Position numbers and translations under genes: made by a program
Notes under the pieces: model-generated
Told to the model about the DNA's origin: nothing
Database searches by the model: none
Seen by the model: the letters and a program-made list of their open reading frames with translations, nothing else
Part shown: positions 25,147-39,400 of the stretch, piece by piece
Position numbering within the stretch: position 1 is the first letter of the stretch
Layout: each line of letters opens with the position of its first letter
Source: Callaeas wilsoni
Taxonomy: Eukaryota > Chordata > Aves > Passeriformes > Callaeidae
DNA: 64,000 nt
Assembly (NCBI GenBank): GCA_013398955.1
Contig: VWPU01014898.1
Location: 149,178 to 213,177 of the forward strand
Reading direction: 5' to 3'

Positions 25147-25161
25147 TTTTTTTTTTTTTTT
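25147..25161. repeat. Poly(T) tract, 15 bases
   Basis: An uninterrupted run of T lies 28 bases beyond the end of the preceding CR1. CR1 does not end in poly(A), so it is probably unrelated simple sequence. Confidence 0.85.
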
Positions 25162-26794
25162 ACTGTGTACTAAAAAACCTGAAGTAGTAGTAGTGAAATT
25201 CCACTGACAGATTGAGATCTCAATAGGTTCCCTTATCAACTAAAAATGATGAGCAGACTTTATTTTAATCCTATTTAATTCAGTATGCCCTTATTGTTAC
25301 TGGTTTGTTTTTTGGTTTGTTTTTTTTCCCTCCCAAATCCTCCTTCAGGCTTTTAAAGCAATAACAACGAAACAGAATGCTATACCCTCTGAATACTGAA
25401 TTGAATATGACTTGATGCATAAATATGCATTTCTAAAAAACCTAATTCTTAATAGCACAAACATTGATTGACCCTTCTTTGAGCAGGAAGTTGGGCTATT
25501 TGTTTTCTGTGATTCTGAAATTACTGAATCATGGTGGTTCCTATTACGTTTGAAAGACTAAAGATGGTTTATCTCTCACACGTTACAATTCTTTGCGATT
25601 CTTGGCAATCGCCAGAGTATTGAAGCTTTTCATTTTAGCTTCATGTATTTCTAGATAATAGAGCAATTCTTTGCAAGGTGCTCTGTCTTGCATAATCATG
25701 TTTAGTGGTTGGTAAAGTGTTAAAGCTACTATTCTAAAAGCAAAGTTCTTGGGCCTCATTGTAATTTACCAAGCAGCTCCAACAATCAAAAAAAATATGG
25801 CAGACAGTAAAATTTAAAAGACCTTTCAAGAAATCTTGTCAAGCCCAATAGCCAAAAAAGAGAACAGGCAGAAATGTAAAGGAATAGTGTATTGGAACAG
25901 TGTCTACTTTCTGTCCTGAGCAGAGACTGAATAAATTTTATAGCTTCCTCTCCACTAAAACAAGGATGGAAACTCAAGAGGATTTACACCAAAGATGGTC
26001 AGAAGATCACTGCACTGAAAACAGAAGAGGAATATAGGGAAGGAAAAAATTGTACCTGTTTTAATGCAAAATTATATTTTGCATGGTGCCAAAACATTGT
26101 TTACTTGGTTGCACTTGAGTTTCGAATGAAAACAATTATAATTCCTCATCTATAAACATAAATTACATTTTATAGGTTAGTGAATCCTGCTGGAAATATT
26201 GACATGATTGGAGTGTTAAATTCTACAGTCATAGCCTCTTTAAAGAAAGATTAAGTGGGCGAAACTCAAGAGGGAGCGCTCAAAAATAGCATTTCTTGTT
26301 GCGATGTCAGTGACCTATTGAAAGGAAATGAATATTTGAGGGATTACTGTCAGATTAGAGAAGTATGAAGCATGTAATCGGTATGAAGTTACTACCTGAT
26401 GTCTGCAGAAGACTATTAGATCACAGAAGAAAACAAAATGCAGAACTCAGGATATAGTTATTATATATACAGGGGAAAATCATGATACACGATAGAGGAC
26501 TTCAGTCTCGATGAAATATGGTAGAAATAGCAACTTCTCGAACAACAGCAACAAGGAAAAAGGACTGTTGAACATAGAGGCTTATGTTTAAATCAGCACA
26601 GTTTATAATTTGAGTTGTTTAACAATATTGCTCCATATCCAGACATCTACAGGTTGTCATGATTATGAAACCCAAACAAATGGGAAACTAACTGGCATAC
26701 TGGATGACATTTAATGAAAACAAAGCTAAAAAGGAGAAGGTGATAACAATTGATGGAAATCAGAAGGTAGAAACATTTGGAACATAACAAGCTC

Positions 26795-26889
26795 TTGAGC
26801 AGTCTGATGTGATCAGACCTGCTCTGGGCAGAGGTTTGTTCCAGGCAACTTCTGGAAGTCCCTCCCCACCTAAATATTCTGCAGTTCTA
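26795..26889 (+). repeat. CR1 LINE 3' end, plus strand
   Basis: The order GAGCAGTCTGATGTGATCAG, CCTGCTCTGGGCAGAGG, then a diverged AAGTCCCTCCCCACCTAAAT and ATTCTGCAGTTCT follows the last 95 bases of a CR1 subfamily. It is diverged and 5'-truncated. Confidence 0.75.
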
Positions 26890-29435
26890 GGAAGACAAAG
26901 GATAAGAGCAATAAGACATGTTTAAGTAAATCAGGAACTAAAGAAATCTGACAGTGACAGCAGCTGAGTGTTAGGAGGAAATAGTATTGTAATAACAATG
27001 TGTAAACACTTTTAATATCCTTGTACTTTCTAAGTCGGTTTTGAGGAATCAGATGACAACAAAAATGCTGTAATTTTTTCTGCAGTAACCTGTGAGGATG
27101 ATGGTTGGGTATTTTAGAACAAGTTGTTCTAAATGAATCTCTATTTAAATTTCCCGACAAACTGATCAAAGAACCTTGTGAGTGTTTGTCATGAATGTTA
27201 CAATCTTGGACCACCAGAGAACTTCAAAGGGACTAGAAGGAAGCTAGCACTGCACTGTATGTTAAAAGACTGTGAAGGATAGTTTGAGTTGATACAGGCT
27301 AAAGTCAGTCCTACAAAACAGAAAGTGTGATATAGATTTTTGACTTATACTGAGAAGACAGAGGTAAGAGAAAAATGACGCATGTGGATTTATGAGAAAT
27401 TACCTCCTGCCAGACTCTTCTTGCTTGGGATTTATAGTTGCTGTTGAGGGGAAAACCCACATGTTTATAAATTGAGTCAGTTTCTAAATAGTAGAGGCAT
27501 TTGCCTTGCAGAGGTTAGGGAATTTTAAGTAACAAAACCAAGTCACTAACACAGAATCATCTCGATTAGTGAGAGAACAGCATGTCTGCATAGACTTTGT
27601 ATTCCTCTCTTCTGGAACATTTATCTTCTGGAAAACAGTGTTCTTCAAAAAAAAAAATTACAATCTTGGTAGATAATTGGTCTGTCATCACAGTGTGATG
27701 CCGCACTCAACAAAACAAGATTCTTGGATGGGTAGGCAGACAAATAGGGGAATATTAGGAGGAATTCTGTGTCTAGTCCTGATACCCATATCCAAAATTT
27801 TCAGAGAACAGCTTTGCAAATAGCTAAAACGCAGTAAAAAGGTCTCCTAATAATGAGATATTCCGAAAATTCTGTTCAAACTCTCAGACATATGATAGTG
27901 AAATTTTGTCATCTGAACTACATAAAAACTTTTGACTGCTTCCATAGCAGGAATAATTATAAGTGGAAGCTTTGAAATAATGGAAATCAGGCTAGAAATA
28001 AGATATACATTTTTAACAGCAGATACATTTAATATAACATTTTATGGAATCTTTCATTCAATTCTACTTTGTTAGCAGATTAAGAGCAAGTGTTTTTCTA
28101 AAACTAAACTGTAGGTTAAAGAAAATGTAATCCAGGGCAATACTTCAGCATGTCACACACAGGAGATCCCTTCAGATCCTCAAAATTATTCAGTCCAGTC
28201 TCATCTACAAGTTATCTGAACACAGATATTCTTACAGGGAAACTGAAGTGTTATCATTTATAGTATGAAAACATGGAAAATGACATTTTACAAGAAAAAT
28301 CAGAAAATCTTCCTTGGATAACAGAGAAAGCTACCTATTGGCTTAAACTGAGGAAAAAGTATTGGAAAGAAATATTCTTCTGGAAGTTGCATGAAGATCA
28401 TTGTAGTGGCTATTAACAGTTCATTGTACACAAGATAAAGTGATTGCAAAAGAAAAGAAGAGAACAACCATGATTAATAAGTTCTTTGCTTAGATATTTT
28501 AATAATTTGATAGATTTTTTTTTTTTGGTCAGAAATCCACAATGGAGAAATCTAAGTACTGTCCTCATTTTTGGAAATAGCCTAGAAGCAGGAAAAAGTC
28601 TTCCAGTAAAGAAAAAATATTTGGCTTTTTCAACAAAAAGAATATTTTTCATTTGCAACTGTAAAAATTGTCCATTTAAAGATGTTTTCTGGGCAAAGAT
28701 AGCAAGGAAATGTTATTCCTAATCACAGTACCTTGCAGGGAGATGATGGAAACATATAAATGTATTTTTTACTTTGTTCTTAAATTAAAACAGAAATAAT
28801 CTTATGAAATGTTTGAACACCAGTTCCTTTAATCACATAAAAAGATAGGCTCTGTTTCCATCATTAATAATATTTTAGCCTTTGTATTGTGAAGAAAAGC
28901 TTGTCTCTATGCCCTAAGGCATCAGACAAGTAACAGATTCTTCTGCAGCTGTGAAGACATGGAGTCTTTCCTTTAAGGAAAATTGCCCTTGTGCTTTTTA
29001 TCTGCATCTGGGCCCAGATGGATAGGAATCTAAGATAATACCTACAGTAGCATTTTGAGATCTGGAGTATGGTTTTAAAGTACATCCTACTATTGTCCTC
29101 ACTTACCGTGCTTCAGTTCTTGCCAAAGGAGAATTGCTGAAAGGATGATGCCTTCTGCCATCACCTGTGCCTGGTAAATATTGTTCCTGAATAGCTGTTG
29201 GGTTTCTCTGGTTTTTTAATTCCTGTATCTTTAGAAGCCCAAAGAGTCCTCTTGCAACCAGGATTCTGAATATTCACAGAGCCAAGAGACAAGACCCTAT
29301 GGGTGGGGTTATCACACAGAGCTTATCCCACTGTGTATCCAAAGCTTTCCACATTCTTACTCTGGGCCTTAAAAACTTTTATTGAAACTTCTGTTTTCTA
29401 GAAGTTGAAACTAATTTATTTGCAGAGTACAAAAT

Positions 29436-29780
29436 CTTCAGGTCAGAAGGGGCAGCTACAACGTTTAGTTTGACATGCAATTAAAACTCTGGACAAGATT
29501 TTTCAGCTACTTTTCAGTTATCTTTATACAGCCTAGTAATTTATGGCTAAGCTAGATGGAATCTTTATAAAAGACATCCATTTTTGATTTAAAATGTTCT
29601 ACAGAGAACCCAGCATACCCTTAAGTGAGGTGTTCCATTGATTAATTGCACTCACTCTGAAAATATTTCCAGTCAGACTTTGCTTAGCTTCAGTCTCCAG
29701 TCATTTGTCTTTGTGCCTTTGTCTGTCAAGAAGATGGCTGCCACTGAAAAATCTTTTAATACATAGGTACTTACAAACTG
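29436..29780 (-). repeat. Ancient CR1-like LINE relic, minus strand
   Basis: The + strand text runs CTTCAGGTCAGAAGGGGCAG, then GAGGTGTTCCATTGATTAAT, TGCACTCACTCTGAAAATAT, TTCCAGTCAGACTTTG, CTTCAGTCTCCAGTCATTTG, and a GGTACTTACAAACTG clause near 29766. This is the order of the reverse complement of an old amniote CR1 lineage, well preserved in turtles and crocodilians, whose text reads 'ggtcagaagggacc ... gttccactggttaatta-cctcactgt ... ttccagtctgaatttgtctagcttcaacttccagccattgg'. The match is patchy, as expected for an insertion that predates birds. It is distinct from the younger CR1 copies in the window. Confidence 0.75.
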
Positions 29781-30221
29781 ACACTTTGTTGCCCTTGGGA
29801 AAACAGTTCTGTAAAAGTGACACACATTTTCAAAGTACTTTAAAAGAAAAGGACCCAAAATTTAAACATTTCTTTGTTTTCAATTCTTTCCAATTTCAAG
29901 GGAATAAGAATTTCTTTCTACATAGTATAGTTATACTGAACTTTCAAGAGATGGAGAGAACTATTTTACCAAACCATGGCCATGAGTTGAAATGAAGCAA
30001 AGCAGATATAGCATTCCTTTTTTTACCTCAGATGTCATAATTTTCAGAGAGATACAACATGGGGAGGTTTTTTCTTTTTTTTTTAACAGTTTTGTCTCAG
30101 AAAGTTGTTCCCATTATAGCTGCTACTAAAAAATGTGGGTTTTCCCCAAATGATAAGATGAGAAAAACCTAACGGAAAGTGCAGAGATGGTAGAGGAAAG
30201 TTTTCCAGCCTAAGGTGTACG

Positions 30222-30467
30222 ATGGTAGGACAAGAGGAAATGGCTATAAGTTGCAACACGGTTAGATATAAAGAAAGGTATTTTATTTTTCACCATGATC
30301 AGAGACTCAAACAGATTCCCAGAGAAGTTTCTGAATCTTTGTCCAAGATGACGCTCAAAATTTAGCTGCACACAACCCCAGCCTACCTCATCTAGAAGAC
30401 CCTGCTGAAAGCAGGAGTTGACCTCTTTCATCCTCAGGGGTCCCTTCTGTCTTGAATTCTGCAGTAA
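30222..30467 (+). repeat. CR1 LINE 3' fragment, diverged, plus strand
   Basis: GGTAGGACAAGAGGAAATGG then CTATAAGTTGCAACACGG corresponds to the CR1 'aggacaagaggaaatggcttcaagttgc' region. AGATTCCCAGAGAAGTTTCT and a terminal GGGTCCCTTCTGTCTTGAAT follow in the right order. The copy is more diverged than those at 18214 or 61831. The minus-strand 87-codon frame across it is not a gene. Confidence 0.8.
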
Positions 30468-33400
30468 CACCACAAGTGGGGCTACAAGAGTGTTTCAGCC
30501 TTTCTGTCATGATGGAGGTTGACAAGAGCTTCCTCCTCTTTCTTCCTAGTCAAGAACTTGCGTGAAGCTTGTTGAAAACTGGTGTCTTCGAGATTTGGAG
30601 AACAACACCATAAACATGGCTGGACCAACTAAACTTCATTTCCTCAGGCAAAAAGGCCCAAAACAGACAGCAGGTCCTTGTTTAGCCTCATCAGCTACAC
30701 ACGTGCAGCATGGGAAACAGTGCTTTATTAAACTGGTGATCTAAACTGGCAGCTTTGTTTACATGCAACAATAAGCCACCTATGTTCCATATTGCTGATC
30801 ACTAAATCTCGATTTCTCAATTTTATCTTTTGGCAATCAGTCATACTTGAGTAGAAACTAATGCCTAAAAGTAATTAAAACTTTGTCTGGTAATAAGTAA
30901 ATTAAGGCATGGAATTTGCATTTACTGATAGTTACACAGAAAACCACCAAAAATCATGGAACAATACTCATTTTTATTTACTTGACGTTTATCTCCCAGT
31001 TTTCCAGCCATTACAAAATATTGCCCATATCAGACAAGTCAGTGTACAAGCAATGTAAATTAATAGCTAAAAGAAAATGAATCTCTCATTCTAGCACAGT
31101 GTATTGTGACACAAAATTTAAACAAGTATTATTCTATTCCCTAATTAATTCAATTTAATCGAACAGAGGATATACCTATCTTTGTAATTTTTCTATATGT
31201 AAGCCACAAAGTCTGGAAATTTTTAAGTCAGGGAAGCCAGGCTGTCAGCATTCAAATTCAAAGTTATCTTGAAGATTGTACTCTTTGATATGCACCTGAT
31301 AAAAATAAACTTGTTATGTAAGACGCTGATTCAGTGAAGAGAATAACTACATGCTTGACTTTTTGGGCTCTACTGGATCTAGTAGCATTCAGCAAGTACA
31401 CATATGTCAATACAAAATTATTGAATGACGAGAGTCATTGTCATCACTATGAGCATAAATGTATTTCAGCATTACTGATCATTAACGATACATATGATGA
31501 ATAAGCTTCTTGGTTTGATTGCTTGTTTTAGCAAGATCAAATATTTCAGTAGTTATGGACTTATAGTAAACTCCTTTTCAAGAATTTTCAACTCCCTGTT
31601 GACAGTGGGGGTCATACGATCACAGTATTTGATGAAATATGTTTATTAAAAGCCCCAACAGAGTTCAACTCCATTAATTCCATGACCTCTTTTCCTTTGC
31701 GCTCCCTGTCCATGGGCAATTATGATTCTCTGTTTCAGTTAGTTATTGCTAAACCCCTGTTTTTTCTTCCTGTGTTTCTCCCATAATTTTATCAAGATCA
31801 CTATGAGTAAAACTAAGCTAGTATTTATATATTTTTCCCTTATGCATTTTTATTACTGTGATTAGCATCCTTCTTTTGCATAATATTTGCTTATTTGTAA
31901 AGGGAAACAAAGCAGTGGTGATTTTTTTTCTGAAAGAGACTTTTATATTTCCTTGTAGTAGTCCAAATTGAAAAAAGATATCAGAAAGTCACAATGCCTA
32001 TAAATTTATAATGTGTTTTCTATATGCTGAAGGGATGTGCAGGGGTTTTTTCTGTGTTAGGGGGTAGAAGTTTGTTTGTTTTGTTATTGTTGTGGGGGTT
32101 TTGTTTGTTTTTGTTTGATTTGTCTGAATCTGCTTGGGGCATCATAAAAAGAGAAGCTGGAGAGCCTTTTTATGTTGGTTGTACACAATTCTGTGTACAT
32201 GGAGAGGGAGGGAGTTTTGTTTTTACACAGAATGATTCTCCAGGTTTTTGACTGGGAATTGCTTTGATTTGAATGATGATGTCTGCTCATGAATAAATTG
32301 GTCAGAGTATGGTAATGCATATGTGTGATTTGAAGATCTTTCAAGCAAATTATGAACTGAAGTTTTAAATACACATAGTTTAAAATGTAGCTAAAGTAAT
32401 TTGTATTCTGCTACACAATGGCATCGAATTCTCTGATAGCAGATGTATTTTGCAGCAGCAGCCAGCAAATTCCATGGCAATATCAATTTGTTTTACTGCT
32501 AAGTAATACACTCATTTTTTCTCAGTTATGTCCCTTCCAAAATACAAAATATGACTCATCACTGAAAATATTCAACAAACTTTATATTGGATTAACATTT
32601 TCAACAAATGCTTTCATGAGTTCTCCAAGTAGTATGGCCACATCACACAAAATCCCTGTCTGAACCTGCTTTTCCCCACGTGCCAGAGGAGAGGCTAAGC
32701 TTGAGGGCTGCTAGAGCAGTTTTTCTTCACCATCGGGACAAGTCTGTACTGTTGCCTTGTTCATTAAGTAGCCCCAAGTCTATGGTGCAACACACAGTGT
32801 AAGGATCTCTGGAACAAATAGCTTAAGTTGTGTGGCTGACACTACTAGCCAACATTTCCAGCTCTCTCTGTTCCCTCTGCAAGCCTAACACTAGTGTTTG
32901 CTTTCCATCTTTTTGAGCCATGCATTGTAATCTAGTTAAAGTGCTCAATGGGCAAATCTTCCAAGAGTCAGCTGCAAACAGGAAAAAAGAAAGTGTAAGC
33001 TTACATGGCCTTTTTCATACACGTATGTTGAAAATTGGAAGGTTTGCTATCTGCACATGCTCTGGACCTACATTTTATTAAGACTCTTGTAATAGCAAGG
33101 GACTAGATTCTGATGTGAGAGGTCCCATCCAGCCTATGAGAGCCAAACAGTGAAACTGGAAATTACCAAGTCAACGCAGTACAAATGGGAAAAGGCAAGA
33201 AAAGGCACCATTCAGAGCTGCCATTTTGGCAAGTATATGCAGAGCACACATACCAATTTTTGCTACAAATTTAGTCTCTTCACTGCTATTTAGCTTCCTT
33301 GTTGCCTGTTGATTTTAGTGTGTGATTACAAGAAGGAGAGGAATTAGGTAACTGCTGAGCTATAGTCCAACATTATGGGACTTAATTTTTGATGTAAAAG

Positions 33401-36400
33401 GAAATTCTGTTGCATCATTCTGTGACAGAAGACAATTGCGAAAGGAAATGTGTGTGATCTTTAAAACAAGAATACCCCATTTCATACTGAAGGCCATGCT
33501 ACAAGTATATTCTCTAGAAATAGATAAAAGTATATTCTCATGGTTTTGGTGTTCGTAATGTTCCTTTTCACATTTTTCAAATCTTTTCAAGTTTTTCTAT
33601 AGCTCTTGATGTCAATGCCTTTCCCATTCTCTATTACTGTGGGTTTTTTCAAGTCTAATTTGGCTTGAACATCACCCACATATATGTTTGGAATTCTGGG
33701 GTTCTAAAATTTTTAATGGAAAAAGAAATGGAGTTTTACGGATGTAATACAGTGATGTAGAAATCTTACTTTGGAATAAAAGTGATAAAATAGATGCTAA
33801 ATTTATATACATTTTGCATATCAAGTGTAAAGGCTTGTAAAGATTCAACATCAGTGACTTTGAAGTCATTTGGGCAGTCTTGGTAGATGAACTGAACTCA
33901 TAATTGCATGGTTTTAATGAAGCAAATGGAAGAAAATACAAAATAAAGAAAGTGGGTTTACTTTGGACTCCAGCACAAGTAGAACTACTGGATTGTCTGT
34001 AGTACCTTGAAGAACTGTAGAAGACTAGTCTGAGGACTCAAATATTATATGTATTAGAAGATCTTTAAATTAAAATTTATGAAAATGGTGCTGTATCTGT
34101 CTGGGAGCATTTTGGCAATTTTTTCCATGTTCTTTCTTCAATCTAGTTTCTCAGAGATCGAATAAAGATTTTGAGAACTTGATTTGTATGCAAGGCGTTG
34201 ATTTATAATGTCACTGACCTTCTCTGACTAAGCAGACAAAACTTAGTGCGATCCCTTGTCAGCTACAAAAATTCAAATGTATGTATGGGGAGATATCTTC
34301 TTTCTGTGCAAGGGCCAGCTGCAGTTTCCTAAGAGTTGTGCAAGATGTGCTACGACTGGAAGTTTTCTGAGCGGTACAATCCAAGTGAATCACAGGAGGC
34401 TGGAGGTTGGTGTGGGCGGTGTTGAACGACTTTCTCTTGTCCAGCTCACGTGGGGAGCCGGGTGTGGGGACCTTTGGTGCTCCTCCAGGCCTCACTCCCT
34501 GCACATCCTCCACGTTAACCCTGTAGAGACTGTTTGCTACCATGCCACTGATGGATGGAGGTGAAAGCTAGATGCTATAAAGAGATATTTCTGTTTGCTT
34601 GTCTCTTCCCAATGCCTTTTTCCCCCTAATTGTTGTTAGGAAAAGCAGTAAAGTTGTGGTCCCTGTTGACAGTGTTAGGGACTTTTTAAACCCAAGCTAC
34701 AGTGACTCTTTTCTGTATCACTTTCTAACGGCTGGAGATGAAGAAGAAAACTCTCTAGACCTGTTAGCTGTCTTACAGACAAGGGCTTCACAAACAGTGA
34801 ATTATGTACTCTGTAAGGGGGAGATTTAAAAGTGTCTCACTTCCTCTGTCAGTTATCCGCCATTAAAAAAGCTGTTACACAAAGGTTAGGCAGGTATTGC
34901 TGCTCTTTTTGCTGTGAAAACAGAACACTAAACAGGTTTTGTTAGCAAGAAAAACGCTAAAAAAGGAAAAGCACCTTGCTAGGAAAACATCAGAAAATAT
35001 AATGGATTAACTTTCAAAGAGTTTGAAGTGCTTCTCTGTAAGATTTTTTATGACATATGCCTTTAATGAAAATAAAATCAAGATGGAAAAGTACTATTAA
35101 CTTCCTGCTGACTGTTTGGGTACCCAAGATATCCATCACTTTTATCTTTTATTTGCTTTAGGAGTAATGTATTTAGAATAACCAGTACAATAGTTTTAAG
35201 ACTTACAGAAAATCTACAGAAAATGATGTAATTTTTTTCCACTAAGTTTCTAAGTAATTTTCACGTAAATTAATTTGGATGACATATTTTTCTTAGTGAA
35301 AAGTCTGCTGCACCTGTAAATAATTAATGCATGCGTAAAAACACACAAAAATCTCCTACCAATTTTTTTTTGGCCCTGTAGAATAAATATATTTTATAGA
35401 ATGAAATTCTGGTAAATAGACTTTGCCAGACTTATTTATTTAAAGCAAGCAACCTTTTTGTGTTGGTTTTGTTTGTTTCATGTAAGTTTTGTGCTAAGAT
35501 TCATAATTTTTTTCTTGAAAACAAGGCAGCATGTGTTTAAATAAGGTATTTTCCTTTCTGCCTTGATATTTTTGCAGAGCAGGCTAAAGAAATTGTGTGG
35601 GTTACCAATATGTGTCTGTTGTTCTGAATAAATACTTTACCTGTTTTGACATTTGAATCTACTCAGAGAAAGTGACTGGAAAGACTGCCTATTAATACTT
35701 TTTCTTCCCCTCCCCCCTCCTGTTTTCAGAATTAGCTTATGGGAATCTTATTTAGTTTCACTAATTTTACTAGAAATGTTCTCATCATTTGTAACTAGGA
35801 ATTTAGCTGAGGTGATGCTTGAAATCAAAGAGCCAACTTATGGTAAAATCCTAGTAAAGGAGGAAAATCTATGGATGGATATGTTTGAGAGTTTGTGAGT
35901 ATTTAGTAATTATTCTGGTTCAAGAAAGCAAAATACAATACGCCTGCTGTGGTTTGTAGGTTAAGACTATTTAAAAAGTCCTCAAAAAATTAGATCTCTC
36001 CGTAGTCCCACGAAGTTTAGCATACTCTTGCATTTTTTAATGCTGTTAAAATTACTTGGTTTTAAGCAATTAGATAAGAATCAATGTAAATAATAACATA
36101 CATTTTATAATTAGCTAATTTTGACAGTCTTTGTCTAACTCAAAAAATTTAGAAAGGTTTTAATCATACCTGTTTTCAAAAAAGTGTCATGTAAATAATA
36201 AATTAAGTAAAAAAGTCTATAGGCTGAGAATCTCATACCCTTTTTGTATATGAAATTATTGAACATGTTTTTTCTCTTTTCTTTTTCTAACACAAATAAA
36301 TGTTTACCATGAGAAAGTACATTTGTGTTTTTTACTCAGCCATGCTTTCAGGTGGCAGGTTATGTATGTTACCTTGATTCAAACACCTTATTTGTTTTCA

Positions 36401-39400
36401 GTGCTGTATCTTAATACCTAAGGTAGAAAGTTTCCATTTCTGATATCAAAGGTACCAAAAGATACCCCCTTGACAATCAACACTTTCTTTACAAACAAGA
36501 TGAGTCCCGCTTTCGCTGCACTCCTTTTAATAATCAGCAGAACTTTGAAGTGAAGAAAATTTTTAGCTGAATGTCAAATGAGGACATTTATCTTTGTTCC
36601 TCTGCAATACTTAGTTAAGGTTTACTTGCTGGAACTCCTTTGATTTTGCAGTGATAAAATAATTTCTTTTTCAGTGTCTGTCATTCAGTGCTTCGGTACG
36701 TTAGTAACAAAATGTGCCTGTAACACCACAGCTTTCCTTGTGGCAGCATAATGCATCCGAAAGAGGCTGGCTGCTCATTCATGTGAAATACTTTGCTCAG
36801 TTTCTCTGTCTTGCTTACTGAACAGCTGTCTTTGTTAGTAGGCAATGTTGATTAATCTCTGACTAGTGCCTGTGAGTCAAAAATAAATTTGATAGCAAAC
36901 ATTATAGAATCCTCCTACTGTTGTACCAATAACATGTCCCAGTAAGCAGGATTTTGCAACGGGTTCGGCAAACCCACACCTACCCTTTTGTATTTTTCAT
37001 TACAAGTAATAGAGTTTTCTACTTTCTCTCCTGCATGTTGTCTCGTCAAAGATAAGAGTATCCTTTCTCACAGTTATCTCAACTTGCCCCTAAAAGTCAA
37101 GGGCTTATTATGCCTTCTCTACTCTTGTAGGTTCCAGACAAGAAAGTTTGAGGGTTTTTTTCAGAAGAGCACGTTACTTGTCTTGTTGCCCAGAGCACTG
37201 TAAACATTGGTAATTTTGTTTGCACTTAACAAAAATTAAAATGGCCTTCTGCATTAGAAGTTTGTATTGAACACATCCTCAAAGGAAGGCCACCTGCCTT
37301 CGTACACAGCCTGGAAACTGTCCAGTTCTGACCCATAACAGATTTCCCGGTAAAGCCAATAGAAAGTTCTTAAGAAGCTAAAGTAAACAATAATATCTAA
37401 ATGTACGATCAGTATCCAGAATAAATGTCTCAGCGAAACTGAATGTCACCAAGAACTGGAAAGCCAATTTTAGAGCTGCTGTTTATTGTCTTTTTCCTGG
37501 CATTCTTAGCATTTTCTTTCCAGTTCATCCTCTGTTTCTCATTTACTTTTCCCTTCTGTGTTTTATTGCTTTTGAGAACTCCCAGCTGATCCTCCTGTGC
37601 TTCAGTTCCACTTCCTCTCACAACTGCTTTCCAAAATAGGATCATTGAACAGTTAATGCTGGCACTTAGAATGAGTGAACAACCCAATTAGATTAACTGA
37701 GGGCAGGGAAATTCATGTTTCAGACTTTTATTTTCTGCCAACTCAGGAAGACAAAAGAACATCAAACAGCTCCCAGGTTCTGCCAGGCATAGCAGTGCAG
37801 TGTATAATTGGGACCATAATGCCCATGCTGGTGATGATGTCACTGTTTTCTGCCTTCAGGGGATAAGGACATTTGCCATTTGCTGGGGAAGAATTAAATG
37901 GAAGAAATGAGAGTTTTTGGCAGATTCTACCTGTTAGATTTTGGGGATGAGCAAATAAAGATAGCTATTTAAACCTTCATCAGAACAAAAGACATTAACC
38001 AGCCCTTCTGATCTGCTTTGCGGATGTTGACTAATTCATCCATACCTGTGGCTAGCTTCCTATGGATCAAGAATTTCTATTTTTGCTTCTGAGTAACATA
38101 GGACATTGAAGAGAGAGCAGAGTCCTGGTGCTTGCTCTTAAAAGGTAATAAAACATCAATAAAATGACTTTCCTATTATTTAGCCCGTATGGTTGATACG
38201 AAGGAAGGTGACTTTCACCTGGGCCAAGAGCTGTGGGCTAGGTCTTTTAATTTTTTTCCCCCTAGCCTTCCTAATCAAGCTGCCTCTATTTCTGTAGGGT
38301 TTTGCAGCTGTAGTACCACAAAATTATGTTTTAAAGCTTTAAGACATAGTTTTTATTAAAGTGTTGGTAAAATATTTTTATTATATATTTACTTTTATAT
38401 ATGCTTATGTAAATAAAGCACACATATACTCCTCTTCCTCAGACAAAGTGCTGTCAGTACTAGGATTTAAAAAGTGTGTGTTTCAGACATGAGTCCCACT
38501 GCCATATCATTACCTTACTGGCTGGCATAACTTGTTTTCAGTTTCCCTCCTTCCCCTGACTAGTGATGCTAATTTTCAGTGCTGGCCACCACACAGGCAT
38601 AGACTAGCCTTCCCAACGTTTTGCACTGAATGTAGCTTGCTCTTTTTATTGTTTCTTATTGGCAGATTAGACAGAGATAAGTTTGCCTGATGAAATTCTG
38701 AGATGACTTCTTATATTTGATGATTTGGTGTTCTCTCTGTCTTATTTTTGCCTTTCACCACTTTCCTTTAGTCCCTCCCTCATTGAAGGAGATGGCATAA
38801 GTTATTTCTGCCTACAGCATTCCCTCAAAAATGCAAAGTCAGTTTATTGCCTGGGGATTTTTTAGTTGTCCTTTACTTGTGCACCAGGGGAGGATATACA
38901 ACCTTAGCACAGGCTGCTATTTCAGCAAGTTGCCAAACACTATTTGATACCTAACATTGTCTCTTGTTAGGTCAGACCAGTTTGTGAGTAATCTCCTCTA
39001 GGTTTAGCTCTGGTTTTGAGCCCAGAAGTTAGTTAAATTTTGAATTAAACTGTTTTCTCTCACTGTAATCTCCATACATTTCAGGATCAGTGGTCCTGAA
39101 AAAAGTATTTCACATTGGAATTTTTCATAACTTATATGTTTACTTTTTTTTTTTTAACTGGACAGGATGGTATGTGAGCCACTTACAATTTCCCTTCCCG
39201 CACCTTCTTAATTTAGTTTTAAAGAGTACCATTGAAACTTGTCTGCAATAATAATTTCTTACTGGTATAGTGTTTTGTTCTTATGAGTATTCTGCAAGTT
39301 TGCATAACTTTATAAAACCTAAACAGACCTTAACAAAACGTTGCACTAGAGTTCCTATAAAGTGATTCCTTATGGTTAATTTGGTTTGCCTTAAATAAAT

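Noticed and set aside
28165..28215. Phrase resembling a minus-strand LINE tail (GGAGATCCCTTCAGATCC and TCAGTCCAGTCTCATC).
   Set aside because: Too short and out of order compared with any CR1 subfamily that I know.
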